From Ilex aquifolium (taxonomy: Eukaryota; Streptophyta; Magnoliopsida; Aquifoliales; Aquifoliaceae), in the NCBI GenBank assembly GCA_951799425.1, contig OX637404.1, positions 17,942,045 through 18,006,044 of the forward strand: a stretch of 64,000 bases of DNA, read 5' to 3'. The notes under the pieces are model-generated. The model did no database searches. It was not told the DNA's origin and worked only from the letters and a program-made list of their open reading frames with translations. Positions 54,200 through 64,000 of this stretch are shown one piece after another. Both the position numbers and the translations under genes were made by a program. Each line of letters begins with the position of its first letter. Position 1 is the first letter of the stretch.

Positions 54200-55706
54200 T
54201 TCCTGATCAGTTGAGAGAGGAGGTTATGAGTTGTGATGTGGTTTTGAAAGATAAGCCAGATAGATTGAGATATGGTAGGGGACTAGTACTGGTAATTTTT
54301 CAGTCAAGTCAGCTTGGCAGAGTGTTAGGTGAGCTGGTGAAAGGATGGAATCTGCTTCTATTGTTTGGAATATCAATACTGCTCCAAGTGCTCAGTTAAT
54401 TGGATGGAAAATTTTAATGGGGGCCTTGCCTGTGGATGCAAGAATTCAGAGGTTGGGTATTCCCATTACTAGCAGATGCTGTATGTGTTATGGGGAATCT
54501 GAGAGTGAGGTGCATCTGTTTGTGCAGTGTGATTTTGCTGCTGCTATATGGCGAAGATTTGCTGATCTGTTTGGATTTTCGCTTATTGCAGAGGAATTGC
54601 CACTGGTCAGGCTTAAGAGGCTTTGCAGAATTTTCAGAAAAAAGTCAGTATGCCAGGGATTGGCAAGGAGTATTGCCTTGTTAATCTATTGGCAAATCTG
54701 GAGGGAGAGATGTAGGAGAGTATCTGGGGAAGGGTCTTTGAATTCTTATTGTGTTTCTTAAGATTTGTAGTCTTTTGAGATATCAGGCGAGAAATGTGAG
54801 GGTGAGGGTTAAAGAGACTGAAGAAGAGAAGATGGTTTTAAGGCAGCTCAAGGTGGAGGTTGTTTGTAGGGTGCTTACTAAGGCAGTTTGGGTTGGCTGG
54901 AAATTTCCAAGTGCTGGGGGTGATGAAATTGAATGTCGATGGTGCCTCGAAGGGGAACCCTGGTCTAGCTGGAGGGGGTGCTGTTCTGCGAAATGAGTGG
55001 GGAGGTTTGGTTCTAGCTGCTTCCTTCTTTTATGGGGAATGCACTAATATGAAAGCTGAGTTTTGTGCTTTACCGAATGGGTTGGAAATGGTGGTTAGAT
55101 ATGGACTGTTGCAATACGAAATCTGGATTAAATCTGATTCGTTGGTGTTGGTGAACACGGTGTTAGGAAATAGGGAGTGTGCATGGCCTTATCTGATCAT
55201 TTTGGAACAGATTAAGGTTCTTCTTGGAAGGATGAATTTTCAGTTAAGTTGTGTACCGGGAGGCGAATTCTGTAGCAGATGGCCTGGCTAATAGGGCTGT
55301 GCAAGATTGATCATCCTCTGACTTTACTGTTCGAGGGCTGCCTAGTTCAGTGATGAGGTTATTGGTACAGGATCAGCAGATGCTGCCAGTTTTACGGGCC
55401 AAGCGTGTGGTGAAAATCGATTATGGGTAGAATTGTTGCTGACTATTTGGGTGGACTGTTGTTTCGGTGGAGGTGTTGTTTCTGGCAGATGATTAAAGCC
55501 AAATCTGGCTTTTCCTCTTTGATGCACTGCAGATTTCTGATGGATGCACTGCTGGGGTTTGCTGGCTGGTGGACTGCTGGTTGCAAAGGAACAACTTTAG
55601 ATACTTTGTCATGTTTTGGAGGATTAAAGCCATGTTTTGGCTTCTTTGTTTCTTGTAATTCTTGGCTTTCATCAATAAAATTTTTCTCATTCTTAAAAAA
55701 AAAAAA
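54200..55706 (+). mobile_element. 5'-truncated L1-type LINE
   Basis: It is bounded by a 17-bp duplication ATAGTATGTTTTAGTAT (54183-54199 and 55707-55723). It ends with AATAAAATTTTT (about 55674) and a run of A. The 1.5-kb insert keeps only the ORF2 C-terminal part. 5' truncation, an A tail and a long duplication are the normal result of target-primed reverse transcription. Confidence 0.92.
54286..55290 (+). pseudogene. LINE ORF2 C-terminus: zinc-binding region and RNase H
   Basis: 54286-54740 encodes FFSVKSAWQSV and then the zf-RVT type zinc-binding region (WKILMGALPVDARIQRLGI, CCMCYGESESEVHLFVQC, WRRFADLFGF). 54860-55290, in a shifted frame, encodes a plant LINE RNase H (LNVDGASKGNPGLAGGGAVL, KAEFCALPNGLEMVV, WIKSDSLVLVNTVL). 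Stops and a frameshift lie between them. Reverse transcriptase and endonuclease are lost to 5' truncation. Confidence 0.85.
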
Positions 55707-55723
55707 ATAGTATGTTTTAGTAT

Positions 55724-56540
55724 CATCAGTTGTGTTCCCAATTGAAATTGAGTGCACATCTCTCAATAAGCTTCTTTTCTCTATGTTTACCATTGTATAC
55801 TTTGTCATTGACATTTTGTTACTTAAACGTGATGTTAGCTGTGGTTTGTTGACTAGGTAAAAGATGAATGATTTAGCCAATAGAATTAGACGATAAAGTA
55901 TTTGATAATTTCCTTCAAATGAAAGCGTGTGCATAATTTAAATGAAAATTTTCTGAACTTAGTAACTTATTGATGCATGAATTATTTTGAAAGAATATGG
56001 CACGTGTTTGATAAAAGATAAAACACATGCAATTTTAAGTAAACATTTTGATACGCCAAATAATTAGCTTGAGACATAAATAGATAAAAAAAACTTCAAC
56101 TTATCAAAATGGAAAAAGAAAATGACAGAACATGAAGATGAAGATACCAGGACTTTAGTTTGTCTCTTCTCCCATCGGGTGCTTGCCTGCCACATTAAAA
56201 GTGAACTAATTAATAAGGAAAGCAAATAATAACAATAATCATTGTATGAAACATTTTAACTGTTTTATGTGGGAGCTCTTCATAAATGATAAACTGGAAA
56301 TTAATGAAGATTTATACAAACACAAAGCTTTCCTGAATAACTATTTCAAATCATCACATCACATATCATTGATGGTGTAAAACTGTTCAAAGAGCTAGAC
56401 ATAATATTTACTAAAGAACCATAAATGCTTGAACCACAGACAATTTACTCTTTTACTACAACTTCTTTTGGGGTAAGGATTGCCATCCACTAAAATAATG
56501 AACAATTTTTGCAAGTAAAAGAAAGACGAAGAAGAAAAGA
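55724..56540. other. spacer between LINE and element G
   Basis: No recognised gene. A minus-strand stretch near 56170 (GGCAG acceptor, then GKHPMGEETN and a stop) could be the end of an exon, but nothing supports it further. Confidence 0.4.
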
Positions 56541-56683
56541 GAAAATATTATTACGGCACTTAGTTTGTGCAATCACTTTATAACCTAGGATACACAATAG
56601 AGGCCCATATATAGTAGAAGTAACAAAAAATAAAGTGAATGACTAAAATACCCCTAATATTAATATGTTACAACACTCTAATA
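56540..56683 (-). repeat. 3' LTR of element G
   Basis: On the minus strand it begins right after a run of 18 G (56684-56701 as C on the plus strand). Its first 45 bases resemble the element D LTR. The far end is set only by analogy to the 125-bp LTR of element D. Confidence 0.5.
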
Positions 56684-56713
56684 CCCCCCCCCCCCCCCCC
56701 CTCCTTTCAAACT

Positions 56714-58129
56714 TGATGAGTGCATAATATTGCATATTTTGTCTCATATCATTCATCTTAACTTTGTTTGTTATCTATTTACTTACTTTAGTTTAGTTTT
56801 GTGTTTTATAGAAAATCTTTGTGCTTGTCGGAGAACTGATGTAAAGGCAAAACTTTGGGAATGAGCTATGTGAGCCTGGAGTTGAACCAATAGAAATTCA
56901 GAAAAAGTGAGGTTTCCTACCGGTTCATCAAGCAGCAGATAGAGGTTCTACTGGTAGCTGTAAATTCTTATCGGTTGAAGCAAAATAAAAACTTTGCTAC
57001 CAATAGGTCATTACTTTCCTACCTGAAAGTTCAAAACAGAGAGCAGTTATACCAATAGCTTTGAAGAGCTACTAGTTCACCCAGTTCATTGTGTGGTTCT
57101 AGTTTCCTACCAGTTCATGTGAAACAATAACTTTACTACCTGTAGGTCTGAACTTGCTTCCTACCAGTTCATCAATGTTTTATGCCAGCAAGAACTCTTT
57201 TTGGAAACAAATCGGCTGGGGATTTTTAAAGCATCCTATTGGTGGAAAAATAAAAAGGAAGAATTAGCCAATATTTCCTATAAATACTAAAGCTAGGCAA
57301 GGGGAATGGATCCATCGTTACTATTCTTCTACCATTCTTTCTTCTCCAACCTTAGAAACTAGGGTTTTATCCTTTTAAGTTTTCTACATGTTCTTCGTTT
57401 CTTATTTAATTTACGCAGGAGGGAGTTCATTGATTCTATTTCCTGTAATCGTTTATAGTTTCAATTTCAATTCAAGGTACTTTGTTATTTCAATTCAAGT
57501 TCAATTTCTCTTTTATTTATGATCATGTCTTCAATAATTTCTTTTAGTTTTACTTTTGAAATGAGTGAGTAGTCATTTTTGATATGATCGGATGAAGGAT
57601 TCTTATCCATAAATGGGTAATTTGACCTAATTAGGGTTTATGGTTTAAAGTTATTTCATTAATTGACAGTTGATTTTGGAAATATAGTTGATATGTATAT
57701 CTCTTTACTTATCCGTAGACAATTAGTTTTCACACGGATAATTCTTGGAATCACTGCAATCAATAGGACTGTAATTCTTTTACCAATTAATTCAATCAAT
57801 TTAAATACACATTTGTTATTTTCTTGATTCTAAATTGAATATTTTCCATTCACTGGCGTTTGATTACAATCTTGAGCGAGTTATAAATTAGGTCAAAATT
57901 TCAAATTACAGTGAGATTGTCCGGTTTCTTTTAAATATTGTACCTTAGTTTATTGTTTTTCAAAACACTTTCAAAATTCAAGAGTTTTACTTTTCTTTTT
58001 ACTCATCATCTTTGAGTTACAACTGTTTTCCCTGAAGAGACGACCTCGATAATCGACCGAGTTACTAAATGATATACTTTTCTACGCTTGGGAACCCATT
58101 TATTATTCACCCACTTTAGAGGTCAAGCA
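56714..58129. mobile_element. solo LTR H
   Basis: It is 1416 bp, TGATGAGTGCATAATATTGC to AGGTCAAGCA, flanked by a perfect AAACT duplication (56709-56713, 58130-58134). Removing it rejoins the 3' end of element G's pol (CATCATGAGTTT on the minus strand) with its polypurine tract. The TGATGAGTGCATAATAT start and GACGACCTCGATAATCGACC near the end resemble LTRs of large plant Gypsy elements (Athila/Tat type), from memory. The region 56900-57180 holds degenerate repeats of TTTCCTACCGGTTCATC. Confidence 0.78.
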
Positions 58130-58134
58130 AAACT

Positions 58135-61100
58135 CATGATGTAGTAACCGAGAACATCAAGAGTTTGCCAATTGCAAGGTAGAAGGAAAAAAAGGTAGAG
58201 ATATGGTGCCCAGCTAAAGAAATTTACAGTCAATCTCAACATGTTTCGTTCGCTGACGAAAAATTAAATTGTGAGCAATTTGAATAGCATTGGTGTTGTC
58301 ACAATACATAGAGGTAGGAGCAGATAAAAAAATGTCAAGATCAACAAGCAATCATCGTAACCAAACTATCTCAGCGATGGTAGTGGTCATAGTACGGTAC
58401 TAAGCTTCATCGGAGGAAGAAGCAACAACAACAGTTTGTTTCTTATTGTTCCAGGAAACAACATAATCACCAAGAAAAAGACAAAAATTAGTGGTGGACT
58501 TGCGATCCATAGAATCACCGGGGCAATTAGCAACTAAGCAAGCCCTGAACTCCATAGAAAAAGAGGAAGAAAATAATACTCTCATGTAGAAAATCTCGAA
58601 GATACCGAAGAATGCGGAGAACAATAGTCTAGTGAACAGTAGCAGGTGAGGCAACAAATTTGCTAACAACATGAATGACATAAGAGAAATTTGGGCGAGT
58701 AACTGTAAGATACACTAGACTCCCAACAATCAACAAATTTGTTGATTGTAGGATCAGGAAAGAGAGTATCATCAGAGAAAGTATAACGAACATTAAGGTC
58801 TAAAGGTGTCTCAATGGTCCAATTATCTAATAAATGAGCTCGCTAGATAACATTTTGAGGTATACTTGAACTGAGAGAGGGGACAACCTTTGAAAGAGGA
58901 AGCAAACTCAATCCCAAGAAATACCGCAACGAACCTAAATCTTTCATCTCAAAATAACCCTACAATTAATCTTTCAATAGTTGTATTCCAGAAGTGTCAT
59001 CATTTGTAATAATCATATCATCAACATAAAATAAAAGAACAATAATACCTGAGGAAGTGGACCACAAAAAAAATAGCAGAATCATGATCACTGGCATGAA
59101 AACCCAAATTCCAGATGACTGAAGAAAACTTGACAAACCATGCCTTGAGAGTTTGTTTAAGGACATATAAAGTCTTCTGAAGCCTGCATATTTGACCGGC
59201 ACTATGAGGCAGTCCAAGAGGAGTCATAAAAACTACTCAAGATAAATCTCCATATAGATAAGCATTTTTCACATCAATTTGAGACAAGCTCCATTAACGA
59301 ATGACAGCTATTGCAATCATAGTACGAACAGTGGTCATCTTAGTCAGAGGAGCAAAAGTCTCATCATAATCTAGGTTATACTCCTGAGCAAACCCCTTTG
59401 CTACTAACTGAGAGTTGTATCGTTCCACAGAACCGTCTAATTTGATTTTGATCTTATAAACTAACTTACGGTCCATGGTGCGTTTGCTAAGGGGTAAAGA
59501 GACTCACAAGCTCAAGTCTTATGTAAGGCAGATAGCTCCTCACCCATAGCCTATTGTCAAAGAGGATTAAGTGTAGCCTCCTTATAGAAGGTGGGTTCAG
59601 ACAGAGAGTTTAAGTAAGAAAGGAACAAAAGTTAGAAGAACAGCAAGAGTTGGAGAAATCAAACTTATCTGGACACTTCCAAGAGCACTGAGGATAGCGA
59701 GGAGCATGATCAACAGTGTCAGAACTTGATTGAGTGACACAAGAAAAAAGAGGAGGCACCACATCTATAGGAGAGACAACTGGAGTCTTGCGAACATAAG
59801 TATGCACAATAAGGGGATGGATAACTAATAAATCATAAGGAGAATGGGAAAGGGATGGTAAATCTGACGCAGTTATATCACCAACATATGTATCATGAAG
59901 AATACCAGCTGGAAAGGGGTTAATGTAAATGAGATTTGATTTATGTAGAGATGAAGAACTGGATGCAATTGAGAAGAAAGGAATATATTCCATAAAAATA
60001 ACATAGTGAGAGACATAAAGCTTGTGAGTAATAGGATCATAACAACGATAACCCTTTTGACCCTCACCATAATCAAGAAATACACATAAAACAGAACATG
60101 CAGAAAGTTTTGTACGAAGAACATAAGGGAGCAAGACAAAACAAGTACAGTCAAACACACATATAGATGAATAATTAAGTAACTTACCACACAATTTTTC
60201 AAATGAGACATCAAAAGTGAGGATAAAGAACGAAATTCCCCATCAATGTACTCTCAAACAAGAGTGAAATTTCTCATCAATGTACTCAGTTCCATTGTCA
60301 CTACGAAGGACTTTGATTTTGGCATCAAACTGAGTACCAACTATTTTATGAAAAGAGCGAAAGCAAGAAAAAACTTCACTTTTCGTGCGCAATAAGTAAA
60401 TTCAATTAAGACGAGAATACCAATCAATAAAAGTGACAAACCAACACGAAAAGTCACCACACATCAGAATAAATGATAACAAAAGGAACAGTGCTTTTAT
60501 TATTAGTACTAGGATAAGAATGCTTATGCTTGGTAAATTCACAAGTATCACAAACAAAAAATTGTCTATTACACTACTTTACTAGACTAGGAAAAATATG
60601 TTCTAAAACACCAATTGAGGGATGTCTCAAACGCCTGTGCCACTGTAGTAAGATATAAAAGGCTGAACCATTTTCTGCCCAAAGAGCTTGACAAGGGGAC
60701 TGAGGGAAAACTTCATCATCCAGGATATACAGACCACCATGTGCTCTACCACTCCCAATTGTTTTTCCCGATTCCAGTTCTTGAACGTTACAATGAGTAG
60801 GAAAAAAATCATTGAACAATTCAAGGATTTAGTATTAATACTACCAACAGACAATAAGTTAGTAGAGAAATTAGGAATATGAAGAACTGAAGAGATGGAT
60901 AAGGAGGGTGAGCAATAAATTGAAACTTTCATGGAAATCAAGGATAAGGATCCATCTGCCACCTTGACTTTATCCCTACTTGAACATATAGAATATGAGG
61001 AGAAAAGACTAGAAAAACCTGTCATGTGGTCTATGGATCCAGAATCTATTATCCAAGGAGCATATAAGGATAATGCAATAAACACACTAGATATACCGGT

Positions 61101-61612
61101 GTGATTAAAATTGGAGGAAGATGAATGATTAAGAGCTGGGGTAGAGGAAGCATCAAGTCGCACCATCAAGCACCTACGAGTCTGTATCTCATCCTTCGAA
61201 AAGGTAGACAGGGTGATGCCACTAGACTGAAATAGAGTCTCTGAAGAATCAATTGTAGGACATCCAGTCAACTTCCAACAAAACTCCCGTGTATGTCTTG
61301 TCTTCCCACAATAATCACACTTCTACTCATCTCAGTAGACTTGGACATGGCTGAACTCATGTCGCGTTAAGGGATAACAGCCAATGCAGACTGTTCCTAA
61401 GTAGGAGCATAAATTATAGCAATCCTCTAACTTTTCTCTTGCTGAACATGGGCATAGGCTTCCCGTAAAGTAAGAAATGGACAACAACCCAAATCTAAAC
61501 CCAATCTGATCATATTTAATATTAAGACCCGCAAGAAAGCTATACACTCATTCATTTTTCACCATCTGTAGAAATTTAACGGCATCATTAGTACAATCTG
61601 CTGTGAAACTCT
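58135..61612 (-). pseudogene. element G pol and gag C-terminus, decayed
   Basis: In minus-strand order: gag end VYSFLAGLNIKYDQI (about 61540); knuckle CDYCGKTRHTREFC (61321-61275); protease PWIIDSGSIDHMTG (about 61045); pre-integrase LQWHRRLRHPSIGVL (about 60640); integrase C-terminal part with VFDCTCFVLLPYV and VFLDYGEGQKGYRCYDP (60150-60040); reverse transcriptase LVYKIKIKLDGSVERYNSQL and FYVDDMIITNDD (about 59030); RNase H SMDRKSTTNFCLFLGDYVVS (about 58480). The integrase linker and reverse transcriptase segments match element D closely in wording. Stops are frequent. Confidence 0.8.
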
Positions 61613-61620
61613 GGTAGTAG

Positions 61621-62436
61621 CATGGTTATCAGAACTGAACCGATAGAGGGACTATGTCAATGGTTCGCCGGTTCAACCGGTAGGTTAACTGGTCGGACCG
61701 ATCGTATAATAAAAAAATTATAATTCATAATTTAATTAAAAAAATATGAAGAATATATTTTTCGACAATAAAAATTATAATTACATTACAATAAAAATCA
61801 CAATCACAATAAAAATTACAATCACATTACAATTAAAATTCCTAATTAAACTTGGAATTTCCTTCCACGCCTCCCAAAGACTCATGATCACAGCCTCCAA
61901 TCCCCACTGTCACTCTGTGATCAGACTCTTTTTTTCCTCTTTTCTCTCTTCCATACAAGATGCAAGTTACAACCCCTTCATATTCAACCTTAACTATTTT
62001 TTGTCTTCCATCAAGTGCGTTGTGTTGCTGCTTTATGTGTGTGAGATTGAAACAGAGAAAGATTCAGAGAGAGGGAAATAGAGCAAAGGCGAGAGATTGA
62101 GTGGAGAAGCAGATCGAGACTCGAGTTCCAGAGAAGGATGCTTGTGCCTGTGCGTCGTCTGGACCGGAGAAGAAGAGAAGACAAAGATATATGTGGTTTT
62201 CATTGATTTAGGGCTAAATTTGCCCCAAAAATAAGTTATATATATATATATATGAGGTATTATTTGAACCGTCGGGTTATATGAACCGTCCGGTTCACTG
62301 GTTTTCACCAAAAATCGGCCGATTTTACAGTTCTTTACCTGTTCAAGTGCTCAAGCAGTCTATTAAGCAAATTGGACCGGTGTAAGGCCCAATTCACGGT
62401 CTGACCGGCCGGTCCAGTTCGATTATGATAACACTG
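61621..62436. mobile_element. hAT-like MITE, 0.82 kb
   Basis: The left end CATGGTTATCAGAACTGAAC and the complement of the right end CAGTGTTATCATAATCGAAC form a terminal inverted repeat. GGTAGTAG (61613-61620) and GCTAATAA (62437-62444) could be an 8-bp duplication with three changes. It interrupts the gag frame of element G. Several GGTTCANNGGTT-like words (GTTCACTGGTTTTCACC, GGTTCAACCGG) recur near both ends. No transposase is present. Confidence 0.7.
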
Positions 62437-62850
62437 GCTAATAATCAAACTCCTGCCATAAAGTAGTCAACTCCATATAATAAACTGCAAGGGTCTTATT
62501 TTTCTAATTGGTCTCTCACACTTTCTTTTGAAGATCATACGCCTAAGCATTATTGCCCTTTAGAGAATACGTATGGAATGCAGTAGTCCAAATCTTATGT
62601 TATATCAAGTAACAGAAAACCACGACTGATAGACGGTTGCATTGAGTTAAGCAACCAAGACATAACCAAAGCCTTCTCAGATTTCCACTGCTTTAACAGG
62701 ATACCTACCTCACTTGGCTTAATTGCTTCCATCCAATTTCTCAAGGCTAATTTGGAGAGAAGTGTTGTTTGCAAGATCACCTAAACGGCTCAATCCACTT
62801 CCTCCGATACTTACCCCGACATTAGTAGATGTTGTACTACCTTCAGACAT
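62437..62850 (-). pseudogene. element G gag N-terminus
   Basis: The minus strand from the ATG at 62850 reads MSEGSTTSTNVGVSIGGSGL, SLQISLEKLDGSN, ALVMSWLLNSMQPSISRGFL and ALAVYYMELTTLWQEFDY, a typical plant Copia gag start with several stops. It is cut by the MITE at 62436 and continues as FLQMVKNE at about 61560. Confidence 0.75.
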
Positions 62851-63574
62851 GCTTATACATTAGGGTCAACACAAAATACCAAACAATCACAGTAAAAAAA
62901 TAGCCCACAACCAAAAAATACCTACAATAGCATCCAAACCTTACCTGTGGAACAACCCAAAGCAACCCAAGGCTCCAATAGCCTCTGCACAATGACGGGA
63001 CGCAAGAAAGAACAATTTTTTGTGGTGAACAGTGCTGCTAAATCACTGTTTGGGCAAATACTCCTCAAAAAACCAATCTGAATCCAACAAAAAGATATGG
63101 GCTCTCTACAACAGCCCTAATCGACCCTATTCGAACTGGTCAAACCCAAAAAACTTGAAAAAAGATTTAAAAATTGAAAAAATCAGACTGATGACTTCAA
63201 AAAAAATCACCATAATTATCTAGAGATGATTTCAGTTCATCTCTGAAAAAATCAAAAAATTTCAACATGGGTGGGTGCTGACATCAGCATGTCAGCGTCT
63301 GACAGATTTCAGTGCTAACTTCACGAGGTAATTTCTGACCAATTCCAACAACTTTAAGACGTTAAATTGTCAGGCTCTGACGTCAGATTCTCAGCGTCTC
63401 ACAGATTTTCGAGCTAACTTCTCGAGGTAATTTCTAACCTATTCTGACAACTTTGAAACACTTGGAATTAACGTAAGTGAAAAGGGATACAAACTAAGTG
63501 TAGAGCCCCCGTATATATAGTCAAATAATAAAGGTACAATAAGGATAAACTAGGAAAAAGAAAACCCTAATAAA
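62851..63574. other. leader or LTR sequence between two Copia elements
   Basis: No gene. The right part should be the 3' LTR of the element at 63575 (its left end was not located), and the left part the leader of element G. Two tandem copies of about 95 bp (about 63285-63370 and 63380-63465) share GCGTCTCACAGATTT-like and GAGGTAATTTCT segments. Confidence 0.45.
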
Positions 63575-64000
63575 CTAGGAAATATCTCCAACACTCCCCC
63601 TCAAGCTAGGCGCAAAAATATCAACTAAGCCAAGCTTGACAACTGAGTCCTGAAGAATGGATAGAGTGACAGGTTTTGTGAAAACATCTGCAACCTGATC
63701 ACTAGTCCCCACAAACAATGGAGTGACAATACCACAACTAACCTTCTCCCGAAGAAAGTAAACATCGATCTCTATATGTTTCGTCCTCTCGTGTAGTACA
63801 GAGTCAGAAGCGAGCTGAATAACAGATCGATTATCACAATATAATGTGGATGGAGAAGTCACTGGAAATCCCAACTCGCCAAGAATTGATCGTAACCAGA
63901 TAATCTCACACGTGCCAAGTGCCAATGCCCGATACTCTGCCTCTGCTGAAGAGCGGGAGACAACCGCCTGCTTCTTGCTCTTCCAAGAGATAAGATGAGT
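63575..64000 (-). pseudogene. 3' end of Copia element K: RNase H, polypurine tract, LTR start
   Basis: Minus strand, running off the window on the right. [53 protein letters not shown] and DVFTKPV mark a Copia RNase H. The frame is open over the 142 codons visible and ends within the LTR. The polypurine tract GCTTGAGGGGGAG (63594-63606) and the LTR start TGTTGGAGATATTTCC (from 63593 leftwards) follow the usual order. The rest of the element lies outside, so whether it is intact is unknown. Confidence 0.8.

Larger units (their letters stand above)
56540..62850 (-). mobile_element. decayed Copia element G, relative of element D
   Basis: The minus strand runs gag (62850-61290, interrupted by a MITE), CCHC knuckle, protease, integrase, reverse transcriptase, RNase H (to about 58135), then a polypurine tract and a 3' LTR (about 56540-56683) whose start TATTAGAGTGTTGTAAC and ATTAGGGGTATTTTAGTC resemble the element D LTR. 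A solo LTR sits between RNase H and the polypurine tract. Many stops and shifts occur. No 5' LTR was seen. Confidence 0.75.

Noticed and set aside
56160-56200. Possible terminal exon GKHPMGEETN on the minus strand
   Set aside because: A single short frame with an acceptor-like site and no supporting neighbours.

Overview
The window looks like nuclear DNA of a dicot plant. It is AT-rich, its genes carry introns with ordinary GT-AG borders, and most of its length is nested retrotransposons and DNA transposons. The recognisable plant genes are an SPL2-type RING E3 ligase, an NSP1-type GRAS pseudogene and the tail of an RSH1-type (p)ppGpp synthetase. I cannot name the species.

Layout. 1-3432: the last four exons of an SPL2/MAPL-like membrane RING ubiquitin ligase (+), probably the only intact gene portion. 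4107-14883: a Copia element (A) flanked by 5-bp target-site duplications (TSDs). Its 5' half is inverted, and it is interrupted by an unknown 0.95-kb insert, by a second Copia element (B) and by a young Copia element (D, 9447-14478) with identical 125-bp LTRs and TSD CTCAT. 15095-16385: an NSP1-like GRAS pseudogene (-). 16388-26942: about nine copies of a 0.8-kb tandem repeat, one of which received a 3.28-kb hAT transposon (17728-21006) with a perfect 8-bp TSD. 26947-27875: a hAT-like MITE. 28110-31440: a complete gag-only LTR element (TR-GAG type) with a hairpin-forming minisatellite behind gag.

31752-35806: a 4-kb Gypsy-type LTR carrying an array of CCTTCCGGAAGG palindromes, followed by an inverted fragment of a related LTR. 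About 37.8-38.3 kb: an RSH1 pseudogene tail. 38.4-46.0 kb: a decayed Copia element (E, -) split by a solo LTR (43606-45710). 48.0-49.8 kb: the last two exons of an unidentified gene (-), with a SINE and RTE-LINE debris beyond them. 50.6-53.7 kb: a Copia leader and LTR remnant (-) split by a second solo LTR (51021-52956). 54200-55706: a 5'-truncated L1-type LINE with a 17-bp TSD. 56.5-62.85 kb: a decayed Copia element (G, -) hit by a solo LTR (56714-58129) and a hAT-like MITE (61621-62436). 63575-64000: the 3' end of another Copia element (-) running off the window.

The main biological content is the order of transposon insertions, which can be read from TSDs and broken reading frames. No bacterial operon, CRISPR array, rRNA or tRNA gene was seen. 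The most unusual signal is the gag-only element's tandem array. Each 27- or 40-bp unit encodes a short hairpin, and the stem shows a two-sided base change (TGAGCT/AGCTCA to TGAACT/AGTTCA) with a wobble-type intermediate. Short palindromes or inverted repeats in direct arrays also occur in at least three of the long LTRs.
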